NCBI GenBank assembly: GCA_014729735.1
Contig: WJJN01000379.1
Location: 1-5,372 of the forward strand
DNA length: 5,372 nt
Direction of reading: 5' to 3'
DNA from: Candidatus Zhuqueibacterota bacterium
Lineage (GTDB): Bacteria > Zhuqueibacterota > Zhuqueibacteria > Thermofontimicrobiales > Thiofontviventaceae
The position numbers and the translations under genes were made by a program. Shown piece after piece: positions 1-5,372 of this stretch; the stretch's first letter is position 1; each line of letters begins with the position of its first letter. Under the pieces are notes generated by a model. That model worked only from the letters and a program-made list of their open reading frames with translations, was not told the origin of the DNA and searched no databases.

Positions 1-666
1 ATTAAGAGAAAAATCATATGGCGTTCCGACCATCGCGATGAATCCTTCCCCATTTTGAACACCCATATTGTAATCCTTTAAATAACCCCACCAAGCCATG
101 TATAATTTACCGTGAGCATAAGTTTCAATATCGCTGAAATTCTTTCCATTGTTCAATTTGTCCAGCGAACCGTATCCACCATTTCCCGCGGGATTAACCA
201 GCGTATTTCCCCATGAATTTTCGATCTCAAAACCCCGGGGATATTGACATTCACCCAATTTCCTGTTCGGATCGTAAGTTGGATCGATTTCTATCACGCA
301 TTCGTCTCGATTTACATCCACATATACGTATATATTCATCTCGACTTCCGTAGCGTTTGGAAATCCGACAAGATGCGCATTCACGCCAATATGATTTCCA
401 TTCTGATATTCGGAAAAGCTTTTCGATTTTGCACTGGAAAGCGAACTCCAGCCCCCATTTACCTGAATTTCTTCGTGTATTTTATTGCGATCCATTTGCC
501 ATTTATTGCCGCCTGCTTTTTGAATATCTACTGAAAAATCCTTTTCATTAAATTGAACAGTGAACGAATTTTCATCAATATACCAGATGCTACCGTTTTT
601 TTCAACACCGCCATGTAAGATGAATACGGGAAGCCAGGTCAATAAAATCAATAAGTATCGATTCAT
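1..666 (-). CDS. Exported protein of unknown function, N-terminal part (runs off the left edge)
   Basis: Reading the minus strand from the ATG at 666-664 gives 222 codons with no stop to the window edge, so the 3' end is missing. A GGAG Shine-Dalgarno site (675-672) lies 5 bases before the ATG and fixes the start. Residues 1-20 look like a Sec signal peptide: Arg at 3, a hydrophobic stretch at about 4-18, then HGG. No lipobox Cys is visible, so the product is probably secreted or periplasmic. The mature part is rich in aromatic, Asn and Gly residues with alternating strand-like segments, as in a beta-sandwich. Around 186-218 it reads KLYMAWWGYL, then NGEGFIAMVGTPYD. This weakly recalls the 'PWWG ... 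GYxAIxETPxD' pattern I associate with mutarotase-like domains ahead of DUF5696/GH101-type glycosidase barrels. That likeness is an inference; the catalytic region, if any, lies outside the window. It could also be another beta-rich surface protein. Confidence 0.8.
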   Translation of the reverse strand, partial: MNRYLLILLTWLPVFILHGGVEKNGSIWYIDENSFTVQFNEKDFSVDIQKAGGNKWQMDRNKIHEEIQVNGGWSSLSSAKSKSFSEYQNGNHIGVNAHLVGFPNATEVEMNIYVYVDVNRDECVIEIDPTYDPNRKLGECQYPRGFEIENSWGNTLVNPAGNGGYGSLDKLNNGKNFSDIETYAHGKLYMAWWGYLKDYNMGVQNGEGFIAMVGTPYDFSLN

Positions 667-785
667 GTTTTCTCCGTCGTGTTAGCAGTTCCATGTTTGC
701 ATCTCTGAAGTTATGCAACTACTATGCCTATATTTTTCATATACTAATTTACGATCATGGTTTTATTGAAATTGTTTTTAATACA

Positions 786-813
786 CTTATAATTATTTAA
801 ATAAAAAGTTCAA
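786..813 (-). promoter_or_regulatory. Candidate sigma-70-type promoter for the exported-protein gene
   Basis: On the minus strand a -35-like TTGAAC (813-808) is followed after 16 bases by a -10-like TATAAG (791-786). Transcription would begin near 779 and leave a leader of roughly 110 bases before the ATG at 666. The -10 box matches the consensus at 5 of 6 positions and the -35 at 4 of 6. In DNA this AT-rich, such matches occur by chance fairly often, and the consensus may differ in this lineage. Confidence 0.35.
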
Positions 814-931
814 TATTCTGTTTTACGCGTTTTAGTAATTGAACTACACAAATGCAATTCATTAGGAATATCGTCAGACTTTGTCATTTTGTTAATAAAT
901 GAAACAAGATAATAGTTCCCGAAATTTTCTG

Positions 932-971
932 TTGCTATTTTGAGAAAAAAATGTTACCATTATAATAGCAA
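932..971. repeat. Inverted repeat bracketing the rightward promoter (possible operator)
   Basis: TTGCTATT (932-939) and AATAGCAA (964-971) are perfect 8-base inverted arms separated by 24 bases. Their centres are 32 bases apart, close to three helical turns, so a dimeric regulator could contact both arms from one face of the DNA. The left arm lies just before the candidate -35 and the right arm overlaps the -10 box. The repeat is directly visible; its regulatory role is inference. Confidence 0.4.
938..966 (+). promoter_or_regulatory. Candidate promoter of the five-gene run
   Basis: A perfect TATAAT -10 box lies at 961-966, 36 bases before the ATG at 1003. This would place the transcript start near 973 with a leader of about 30 bases. 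The -35 is ambiguous: TTGAGA (940-945) gives a short 15-base spacer, while the poorer TTTTGA (938-943) gives 17. All five downstream genes are on the same strand with gaps of at most 18 bases, so this would drive the whole run. An inverted repeat brackets the site and may be an operator. Confidence 0.5.
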
Positions 972-986
972 TTTGTTATTTGACAT

Positions 987-997
987 AAGGAGGAGGT
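987..997 (+). promoter_or_regulatory. Strong ribosome binding site of the acetyltransferase gene
   Basis: AAGGAGGAGGT ends 5 bases before the ATG at 1003. It is the most complete anti-Shine-Dalgarno match in the window and fixes the start of the first gene of the run. The ribosome sites of the later genes are weaker, so the first gene is probably translated most efficiently. Confidence 0.8.
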
Positions 998-1002
998 AAG
1001 CG

Positions 1003-1593
1003 ATGAGTGATTTTCCCAAAAGCATTCAGCTTAAAGATGGGACGATTGCAAGCTTGCACGTGATGCTTGAATCGGACCTGGATAATGTCATTAAGTTTTT
1101 TCAATCCATCCCTGATGAAGACCGGCTTTATCTACGATCTGACACAAAGAATCCGGAGAATGTCAGGCGTCGTTTTGGTAAACTTGATTATGATTTGAAG
1201 TATCCGCTCCTGGTAAAGATCGATGATCAAATCATCGGCATGGCAACATTATTTCGCTCCGAATACGGCTGGATGCGACATTTAGGTGAGATTCGGGTCG
1301 TTATTACACAAGATTATCAAAGAAAAGGGCTCGCAACCATTCTTACGAGAGAATTATTCTTTCAGGCTCTGAAACGAAAACTGCACAAAATTCAGGCGGA
1401 ACTAATGGATACCCAGCTTTCCGCAATAACCGCATTCGAGCGACTCGGATTTCGAAAAGAAGCAACACTTAAAAAACATGTTACGGACGTTAAAGGAGTA
1501 CGGCGGGACCTGATAATAATGACCCTGGATGTAGAGGATTTGTGGTATCTGATTGATGACTACGTGAAAACTCCGGATTTTCGAATTCATTAA
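1003..1593 (+). CDS. GNAT-family N-acetyltransferase
   Basis: A protein of 196 residues, a normal length for a single-domain GNAT enzyme, which would transfer an acetyl group from acetyl-CoA to an amine in the cytoplasm. The acetyl-CoA pyrophosphate-binding motif is visible at 106-111 (Q-R-K-G-L-A, fitting Q/R-x-x-G-x-G/A), on the loop after strand VVIT (99-102). The helix ILTRELFFQALK follows. The later pattern AITAFERLGFRKEATLKKHV (141-160) matches the usual GNAT motif B end, where an ageing substrate-side helix is followed by 'LGF'. The N-terminal stretch FFQSIPDEDRLYLRSD (32-47) recalls the GNAT domains often found in acetate-metabolism or protein-acetylating enzymes. The substrate cannot be told from sequence. 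The start is set by the strong ribosome site at 987-997. It is the first gene of a five-gene run; the next gene begins 17 bases after the stop. Confidence 0.9.
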   Translation: MSDFPKSIQLKDGTIASLHVMLESDLDNVIKFFQSIPDEDRLYLRSDTKNPENVRRRFGKLDYDLKYPLLVKIDDQIIGMATLFRSEYGWMRHLGEIRVVITQDYQRKGLATILTRELFFQALKRKLHKIQAELMDTQLSAITAFERLGFRKEATLKKHVTDVKGVRRDLIIMTLDVEDLWYLIDDYVKTPDFRIH

Positions 1594-1610
1594 AAATAAG
1601 GAGAAATAAA

Positions 1611-2375
1611 ATGGGCATCTCTAAACCCAATATCGTTAAAGGAATTCCGGTTCCATTAATCCGCCCACTACCCACTCTCTACTATTTCGGTCGTTTTTCC
1701 AACGGGAAACAATCTAACGAGGCTTCGAACTATTTCAATGGGACTGTTGACTACACCTGCGATGCAATTCAATTATTACATGATCAAACCGCTGACGAAA
1801 CATTGCTGCAGTTGAGCAGACTATGCTCGGATTTAAAAAAATGCGCTGCACAGGAAACAACAGATTGTGTTATCGATATCACCACAAAATTATCTAAATG
1901 TTGTTCCGAACACTCGGCGCAGATCAAAGGTAACAATGCGCTTTCTAAAGATCATTTCTTATCTATCTACAAGTCGAAAGTGAAACCGTTAAAAACACTC
2001 TTGATCGATAATAATAACGAGCCGGATAAAATCGAACGTATTTCGAATACGCTTACCAATACTTGTTTTTTTGAGGTATTCGATACAAAGCCCAATGCGG
2101 ATAAATACATCGCTCGAATCAATCAAAGTGATTTTATCGTATTCACATCTGCAAAACCGATTACAATCAACGAGGATGTCCAGAGTATCCAGTCGTACGA
2201 AAAGCCTTTCATCGTGCTTGCAGACATTACAAAGGACGATGTAAAGGATCAGCAGACACTGCGCAACGGCGCATGGTTACAAAGCAGGGGCTACGAAGTA
2301 TTATATAAAATCTTTACACCTCTTCGCCTTTTCACGACAATCGATAAAATGTACATGAAATTTCATTTGAGTTAA
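1611..2375 (+). CDS. Uncharacterised protein with a degenerate receiver-like C-terminal domain
   Basis: I do not recognise this 254-residue protein as a named family. Residues about 127-254 can be laid out like a response-regulator receiver: strand LKTLLIDNN (127-135), strand DFIVFTSAKP (174-183), strand PFIVLADI (199-206), and strand-helix YEVLYKIFTPLRLF (228-241). Lys233 sits where receivers keep their strand-5 Lys. The phosphate-accepting Asp expected at the end of the third strand is replaced by Thr/Ser (179-180), and the early acid cluster is reduced to Asp133. If the alignment holds, this is a pseudo-receiver that signals by binding rather than by phosphorylation. The N-terminal half (about 45-125) appears helical and holds six cysteines (50, 72, 78, 86, 97, 98) without a clear CxxC pair. 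No signal peptide or membrane segment is seen. AAGGAG (1598-1603) supports the start. It sits between an acetyltransferase and a DUF72 gene. The gene call is firm; the domain reading is tentative. Confidence 0.8.
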   Translation: MGISKPNIVKGIPVPLIRPLPTLYYFGRFSNGKQSNEASNYFNGTVDYTCDAIQLLHDQTADETLLQLSRLCSDLKKCAAQETTDCVIDITTKLSKCCSEHSAQIKGNNALSKDHFLSIYKSKVKPLKTLLIDNNNEPDKIERISNTLTNTCFFEVFDTKPNADKYIARINQSDFIVFTSAKPITINEDVQSIQSYEKPFIVLADITKDDVKDQQTLRNGAWLQSRGYEVLYKIFTPLRLFTTIDKMYMKFHLS

Positions 2376-2381
2376 TCAGCA

Positions 2382-3275
2382 ATGGAGCACGAATATTACA
2401 TCGGACCGGCAGGATGGTCTTACAGGGACTGGGAAGGAATTGTCTATCCGACAACAGCCAAAAAGAGCTTCAATGAATTGAAGTACATTTCACATTATTT
2501 CGACACAGTTGAGATCAACAGTTCGTTTTATCGTCCGCCTTCTGCTCAAACGACGAAAAAATGGCTGGAGAGTGTCTCTGACAATAAATGCTTCAGCTTC
2601 ACTTATAAATTGTGGAACAGGTACACTCACCATAGAGACGATTTTCCGGGGCAGGAGGAGGAGACAATTGTCAAACACGGCATCGAGCCATTGCTGAAAA
2701 ACAATAAATTGGGAGCGATGTTAATCCAGTTTCCCTGGTCATTTAAAATGACATCGGAAAATTTAAAATGGCTGGGGAAAGTTCTCAGTACGTTCGTCGA
2801 TTATCTGCCGATTGTCGAAATACGTCATTCTTCCTGGCAGAATCAGGATTTCTTTGATTTTTTAAAAGAACATCAGGCTGGTTATGCAAATATCGACCAA
2901 CCGGTCATCGGAGAATCCGTTGTTATATCACAGGTTACTCCAGGTGATGTGGCTTACATTCGGTTTCATGGCAGGAATGAATCGAATTGGTTCAGCGAAT
3001 CTAGTGATGCTGCGTCTCGATATGACTATCTTTACAATTCCAGCGAGCTTTCGGAGCTTCTCAAATCCATTAGCATTCTGATTGAAAATAGCCCGAAAAC
3101 ATATATTATTTTTAATAATCATTCAAGAGGGCAGGCTGTTGTCAATGCCTTGCAAACCTCCTTTCTTTTAGCTGAAGAAAAAGTATATGTACCGCAGCCT
3201 CTGGAATCTTATTATTCTGAATTAAAAAGTATCTCAAAAGGCGATATCCAGCCGGCACAGATTTCATTATTTTAA
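2382..3275 (+). CDS. DUF72 (YecE-like) family protein
   Basis: A 297-residue, apparently full-length member of the DUF72 family, whose fold is TIM-barrel-like and whose biochemical role is not established. Family landmarks in order: IGPAGWSYRDW (7-17, the usual 'GTSGWSY' start), VEINSSFYRPPS (43-54), QFPWSFK (116-122), VEIRHSSW (145-152), YIRFHGRN (192-199) and FNNHSRGQAVVNA (244-256). The conserved Glu, Arg, His and Asn in these segments probably line one pocket. The start is set by the family N-terminus; the ribosome site before it is poor, and the previous stop is only 6 bases upstream, so translation is probably coupled. The protein ends in QISLF (293-297), which resembles the pentapeptide that binds the DNA sliding clamp (consensus QL[S/D]LF). 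This tail lies after a low-complexity linker, where such tags are usually found. Binding itself is inference. Confidence 0.92.
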   Translation: MEHEYYIGPAGWSYRDWEGIVYPTTAKKSFNELKYISHYFDTVEINSSFYRPPSAQTTKKWLESVSDNKCFSFTYKLWNRYTHHRDDFPGQEEETIVKHGIEPLLKNNKLGAMLIQFPWSFKMTSENLKWLGKVLSTFVDYLPIVEIRHSSWQNQDFFDFLKEHQAGYANIDQPVIGESVVISQVTPGDVAYIRFHGRNESNWFSESSDAASRYDYLYNSSELSELLKSISILIENSPKTYIIFNNHSRGQAVVNALQTSFLLAEEKVYVPQPLESYYSELKSISKGDIQPAQISLF

Positions 3276-3293
3276 TACACCCGGGAGTAACAA

Positions 3294-3644
3294 ATGGTTT
3301 TTCTTGGATATGTAACATTGGGACTGCTTGCAGGCGTGCTGGCAGGTTCATTCGGCATCGGCGGCGGAACGCTGATCGTACCGATATTGATAATTGTTTT
3401 CAGCCAGAGCTATGAAAATGCAGTGGGAACATCGCTGATGGTCATTATCGCTATCGCGTTTGCCGGTGCCTTCCGCCACTGGACGCTAGATAATGTAAAT
3501 TTGAGAATCGTTTTGTTTGTAGCGCTCGGGGGCGTTATTGGCGCTATTTTGGGAGCCAATATCGTTGAAAATTTATCTCCGGCTATTGCCAAAAAAGCAC
3601 TGGCAATTATCCTCGTTATATCAGCAATTCGGTTGTGGATTTGA
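3294..3644 (+). CDS. Half-length TauE/SafE-family membrane permease
   Basis: A very hydrophobic 116-residue protein with about four membrane segments (roughly 3-19, 26-37, 45-61 and 70-90, plus a C-terminal hydrophobic stretch at 100-116). The N-terminal signature GSFGIGGGTLIVP (18-30) is the glycine-rich motif of TauE/SafE (DUF81) transporters. It is followed by NAVGTSLMVI (42-51) and GAFRHW (58-63), both typical of the family. Full-size members are about 250 residues with two such repeats; this one holds a single repeat. Half-size proteins of this length are known in the family and would have to pair to form a channel. It ends naturally after the last hydrophobic helix, so I do not read it as a truncation. 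Full-size relatives export sulfite, sulfoacetate or similar organic anions; the substrate here is unknown. GGGAG (3283-3287) lies 6 bases before the ATG. Confidence 0.85.
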   Translation: MVFLGYVTLGLLAGVLAGSFGIGGGTLIVPILIIVFSQSYENAVGTSLMVIIAIAFAGAFRHWTLDNVNLRIVLFVALGGVIGAILGANIVENLSPAIAKKALAIILVISAIRLWI

Positions 3645-3646
3645 TT

Positions 3647-4186
3647 ATGAACAAAATCTCTTATTTGGATATCATTCAATCTTCCCCTTCTTTAGATGAT
3701 ATAATCCGGCACAATCGAAAACCGGTATCCGTGCTTCTGGACAATATCCGAAGCCTGTATAATGTCGGCTCTATTTTTCGCACATCGGATGCGGCGGGTG
3801 TGGAAAAGATTTACCTATGCGGGATTACGGGTGAGCCGCCGCGAGCGGAGATTCACAAAGCAGCGCTGGGTGCAGAGGAGAGCGTGCCGTGGGAAAAAGA
3901 AAGCGATCCGCTGAAAGTCGTTCATCGATTAAAAAAGGCGGGCTACAAAATAGTCGTGCTTGAGCATACGGATGCCGGGAATCTATATCATCAGGCGAAT
4001 TATGAAGCGCCACTGTGTCTGGTGGTAGGTCACGAAATTACAGGCATCACGGATGAAGTTGTCAACATGGCGGATATGGCAATCGAAATTCCAATGGCAG
4101 GTCTCAAGCAATCGCTGAACGTTTCGGTCGCTTATGGAATCGCGATTTTCGAGATTATGAAGCAGATCCAATCACCCCACGAATAA
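3647..4186 (+). CDS. SpoU/TrmH-family RNA 2'-O-methyltransferase
   Basis: A 179-residue SPOUT-fold enzyme that would methylate the 2'-hydroxyl of a ribose in tRNA or rRNA using S-adenosylmethionine. Motif 1 is DNIRSLYNVGSIFRTSDAAG (32-51), with the Asn39 and Arg45 expected for catalysis. Motif 2 is LVVGHEITGI (125-134), where GHE replaces the more common GNE. Motif 3 is IPMAGLKQSLNVSVAYGIAIFE (148-169), the knot segment that binds the cofactor. It lacks the extra N-terminal RNA-binding domain of RlmB-type enzymes, so it is closer in size to compact TrmH/TrmL-like proteins; the target nucleotide cannot be assigned. I chose the ATG at 3647, two bases after the permease stop, with a weak GGA at 3637-3639. 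A GTG at 3635, overlapping the permease gene by 10 bases, is possible but has no ribosome site. It is the last gene of the run and its 3' end overlaps the opposing D-glutamate cyclase gene. Confidence 0.93.
   Translation: MNKISYLDIIQSSPSLDDIIRHNRKPVSVLLDNIRSLYNVGSIFRTSDAAGVEKIYLCGITGEPPRAEIHKAALGAEESVPWEKESDPLKVVHRLKKAGYKIVVLEHTDAGNLYHQANYEAPLCLVVGHEITGITDEVVNMADMAIEIPMAGLKQSLNVSVAYGIAIFEIMKQIQSPHE
4155..4186. other. Tail-to-tail overlap of two convergent genes
   Basis: The methyltransferase stop (TAA, 4184-4186, plus) and the cyclase stop (TAA, read from 4157-4155, minus) leave 32 bases coding on both strands. Both proteins keep family-typical ends, so the overlap looks natural and not caused by a frameshift. 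I found no convincing GC-rich hairpin with a T-run for either direction between about 4120 and 4260. Confidence 0.85.
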
Positions 4187-5207
4187 GCTTTAAAATCGAC
4201 AGATGAACGTCCCAACCGATCCCATCCACCGATAAGTTCGGGATACCGAGCACACCATCCACTGCCAATCGATTCTCCGTTAAAAATTGCAAACATGCTG
4301 TTTCGCTTTCTTCTGTAATCAAATCCAGAAAAACTTTTTCTTGTTTCATTAAACAAGCGATTGACGCCAGCAGTGCCTGTGCGCCCCAGTTGGAGACACC
4401 TGCGACAATAGTATAATCTGTAAGAACTCGGCAGGCGATCCTTCCGCCGACACCGGAGTTAATATTTTGGCGGACTAAATTCCAGGGAATCGCGCCCATG
4501 CCGATTTCGTTGCCGCCATCGCCGATCCCGATTGTCGCTACCGGCAACCTGTTTTGATGAATATAATCAAACAGCAAATGTGTTGGCGCATTGTACGGAT
4601 CGATTGATTCGGCTCTCATATTGAGGCATTTGCCGGCAAGCTCGCCCGGACCGTATTTCGAAAATAGATCAGCAACACAATCACATTCGCCTATTTTCTG
4701 AATCAGTATCGACTCAAAATCATGACACGGACCGATCCGCTCCACTGAAATCAGACAGGATATTCGATCGTAGTTTTGAAAGAACTTGTCCGCTGTCTCG
4801 GGATCATACTGACAATTTGTACTATGCATTGGAAAAATAAAAGATTTCAAATTCCTGAAACTGCCTGAAAATAATCGCATTCCTTTTTGGAGCACATTTT
4901 CACAAACTTCATCAGTGATCAGCAGAACATCGTAACCAAGATGCTGTAAACCCCGAGCCAGGCACAATGCACCCGGCGGACCATCGGATTCCGGCGCCGG
5001 CGGATCGCCATGAGGAATATAGCAGCCGGTCAGGATGCCTATTTGTGAGCCGCGAGGCAAACCGGCAATTGCATTGGCGGCAGCTTGTAAATGCCCTGAA
5101 GTACACGTGCATAAATTTTCATTTTCCATCGAATGTATACCACGGTATCCGATATCCAGTTGAATGATTTTTTCGAGAAGTTTTATCCGAGTATTTCTGT
5201 CTTTCAT
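4155..5207 (-). CDS. D-glutamate cyclase-like protein (DUF4392)
   Basis: A 350-residue protein matching the DUF4392 family, represented in animals by the C-terminal domain of mitochondrial D-glutamate cyclase (DGLUCY). That enzyme turns D-glutamate into 5-oxo-D-proline and water. Landmarks: LDIGYRGI (17-24) and GHLQAAANAI (38-47) in the N-terminal helices; ILTGCYIP (58-65); ESDGPPGALCLARGL (73-87), the acidic-glycine substrate loop; ISVERIGP (153-160); IGIGDGGNEIGMG (226-238), the family's most distinctive motif; and VSNWGA (271-276). The ending VDGIGWDVHLSIL fits the family end. No signal peptide is seen, so it acts in the cytoplasm. The start at 5207 is kept because conserved family segments begin before the next Met (residue 27); its ribosome site is poor. 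It lies 8 bases after a penicillin-binding protein tail, so it is probably translated from the same message. The protein has 14 cysteines, many for its size, including C33/C35 and C175/C177. Confidence 0.9.
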   Translation of the reverse strand: MKDRNTRIKLLEKIIQLDIGYRGIHSMENENLCTCTSGHLQAAANAIAGLPRGSQIGILTGCYIPHGDPPAPESDGPPGALCLARGLQHLGYDVLLITDEVCENVLQKGMRLFSGSFRNLKSFIFPMHSTNCQYDPETADKFFQNYDRISCLISVERIGPCHDFESILIQKIGECDCVADLFSKYGPGELAGKCLNMRAESIDPYNAPTHLLFDYIHQNRLPVATIGIGDGGNEIGMGAIPWNLVRQNINSGVGGRIACRVLTDYTIVAGVSNWGAQALLASIACLMKQEKVFLDLITEESETACLQFLTENRLAVDGVLGIPNLSVDGIGWDVHLSILKLIRGVIGSAS

Positions 5208-5215
5208 CTGCCTAT

Positions 5216-5372
5216 TCAGGGAAGGACGTTAATTTTTACTATATCCGATTGTAATTCATCTGCTTTGATCTGAAATCTATGCTGACCCGCCGACAATTGC
5301 CATTTGGTTGAAAATGGACGTTCGACCGATGCATATAGAGAGTCGTTTATCATCCAGTCTATTTTGACGATA
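5216..5372 (-). CDS. Probable penicillin-binding protein 1C, C-terminal end (runs off the right edge)
   Basis: The minus strand carries an open frame entering at 5371 and ending at TGA (5218-5216), giving the last 51 residues of a larger protein. They read as a small beta domain: VKIDWMINDSLY near the start, then TKWQLSAGQHRFQIKAD, and ending DIVKINVLP. The spacing W ... W-x-L-x-x-G-x-H-x-F and the closing strand match the BiPBP_C domain at the C-terminus of PBP1C-type enzymes. Those are inner-membrane glycosyltransferase-transpeptidases of peptidoglycan synthesis. Only the tail is present, so the catalytic domains cannot be checked, and another secreted protein with an Ig-like ending is possible. 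The stop is 8 bases before the cyclase ATG, implying one operon with this gene first. Confidence 0.6.
   Translation of the reverse strand, partial: IVKIDWMINDSLYASVERPFSTKWQLSAGQHRFQIKADELQSDIVKINVLP

Larger units (their letters stand above)
667..1002. promoter_or_regulatory. Divergent intergenic region, AT-rich
   Basis: This 336-base gap separates the leftward exported-protein gene from the rightward five-gene run. I see no open frame of useful length and no RNA gene in it. It is markedly more AT-rich than the flanking genes and contains the palindrome ATTTAAAT at 795-802. It carries one candidate promoter for each direction (listed separately). The middle part, about 815-930, shows no motif I can defend. 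Because both neighbours start here, no terminator is expected and none was found. Confidence 0.75.

Noticed and set aside
244..551. Two overlapping plus-strand open frames (244-534 and 357-551)
   Set aside because: They lie antisense to the exported-protein gene, which has a ribosome site, a signal peptide and 222 uninterrupted codons. The plus-strand products show no family features.
881..913. TTGTCA (881-886) with GATAAT (908-913) as a second rightward promoter
   Set aside because: The 21-base spacer is too long for a normal sigma-70-type promoter, and a better -10 box lies closer to the gene.
3635..3646. GTG start at 3635 for the methyltransferase
   Set aside because: It adds only four residues, overlaps the permease gene and has no ribosome site. 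The ATG at 3647 directly after the permease stop is more likely.
4141..4154. Possible hairpin around the ATCGCGAT-like palindrome near the end of the methyltransferase gene
   Set aside because: The stem is too short, it lies inside the coding sequence and has no following T-run in either direction.
5127..5129. Internal Met (residue 27) as the start of the D-glutamate cyclase
   Set aside because: It has no ribosome site and would remove the LDIGYRGI segment typical of the family's N-terminus.
4912..5167. Open frames at 4912-5112 (minus) and 4967-5167 (plus)
   Set aside because: Both are shadows of the D-glutamate cyclase gene, which has conserved family motifs across this region.

Overview
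This is a bacterial chromosomal window with short gaps, Shine-Dalgarno sites and closely packed operons. The base composition is moderately AT-rich, most so in the gap at 667-1002. No rRNA, tRNA, CRISPR array, insertion sequence or phage gene was seen. The gene mix suits an environmental bacterium, perhaps from the FCB/Calditrichota/KSB1 side of the tree. It includes a DUF72 protein, a half-size TauE/SafE permease, a SpoU methyltransferase, a DUF4392 D-glutamate cyclase and a PBP1C-like tail. The taxonomic guess is an impression of protein style, not a demonstrated placement.

Layout: (1) 1-666, minus strand: the first 222 residues of an exported protein that runs off the left edge. It has a signal peptide, and its tail weakly recalls the beta-sandwich domain at the front of some large glycoside-hydrolase-like proteins. 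(2) 667-1002: a divergent AT-rich promoter region with one candidate promoter for each side. An 8-bp inverted repeat brackets the rightward promoter. (3) 1003-4186, plus strand: a tight five-gene run with gaps of 17, 6, 18 and 2 bases. It encodes a GNAT acetyltransferase, an unrecognised protein with a degenerate receiver-like C-terminal half, a DUF72 protein, a half-length TauE/SafE permease and a SpoU/TrmH-type RNA 2'-O-methyltransferase. (4) 5372-4155, minus strand: the tail of a probable PBP1C-type penicillin-binding protein, followed 8 bases later by a complete D-glutamate cyclase (DUF4392). The cyclase gene ends inside the 3' end of the methyltransferase gene, so the two operons overlap tail to tail by 32 bases.

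How the genes may work together: the PBP1C/D-glutamate cyclase pair suggests cell-wall synthesis coupled to disposal of free D-glutamate. The five-gene run has no obvious single pathway. It mixes acyl transfer, a possible non-phosphorylated signalling domain, a TIM-barrel-like protein of unknown activity, anion export and RNA modification. The least understood items are the receiver-like protein, the sliding-clamp-like C-terminus of the DUF72 protein, and the possible operator in front of the run.
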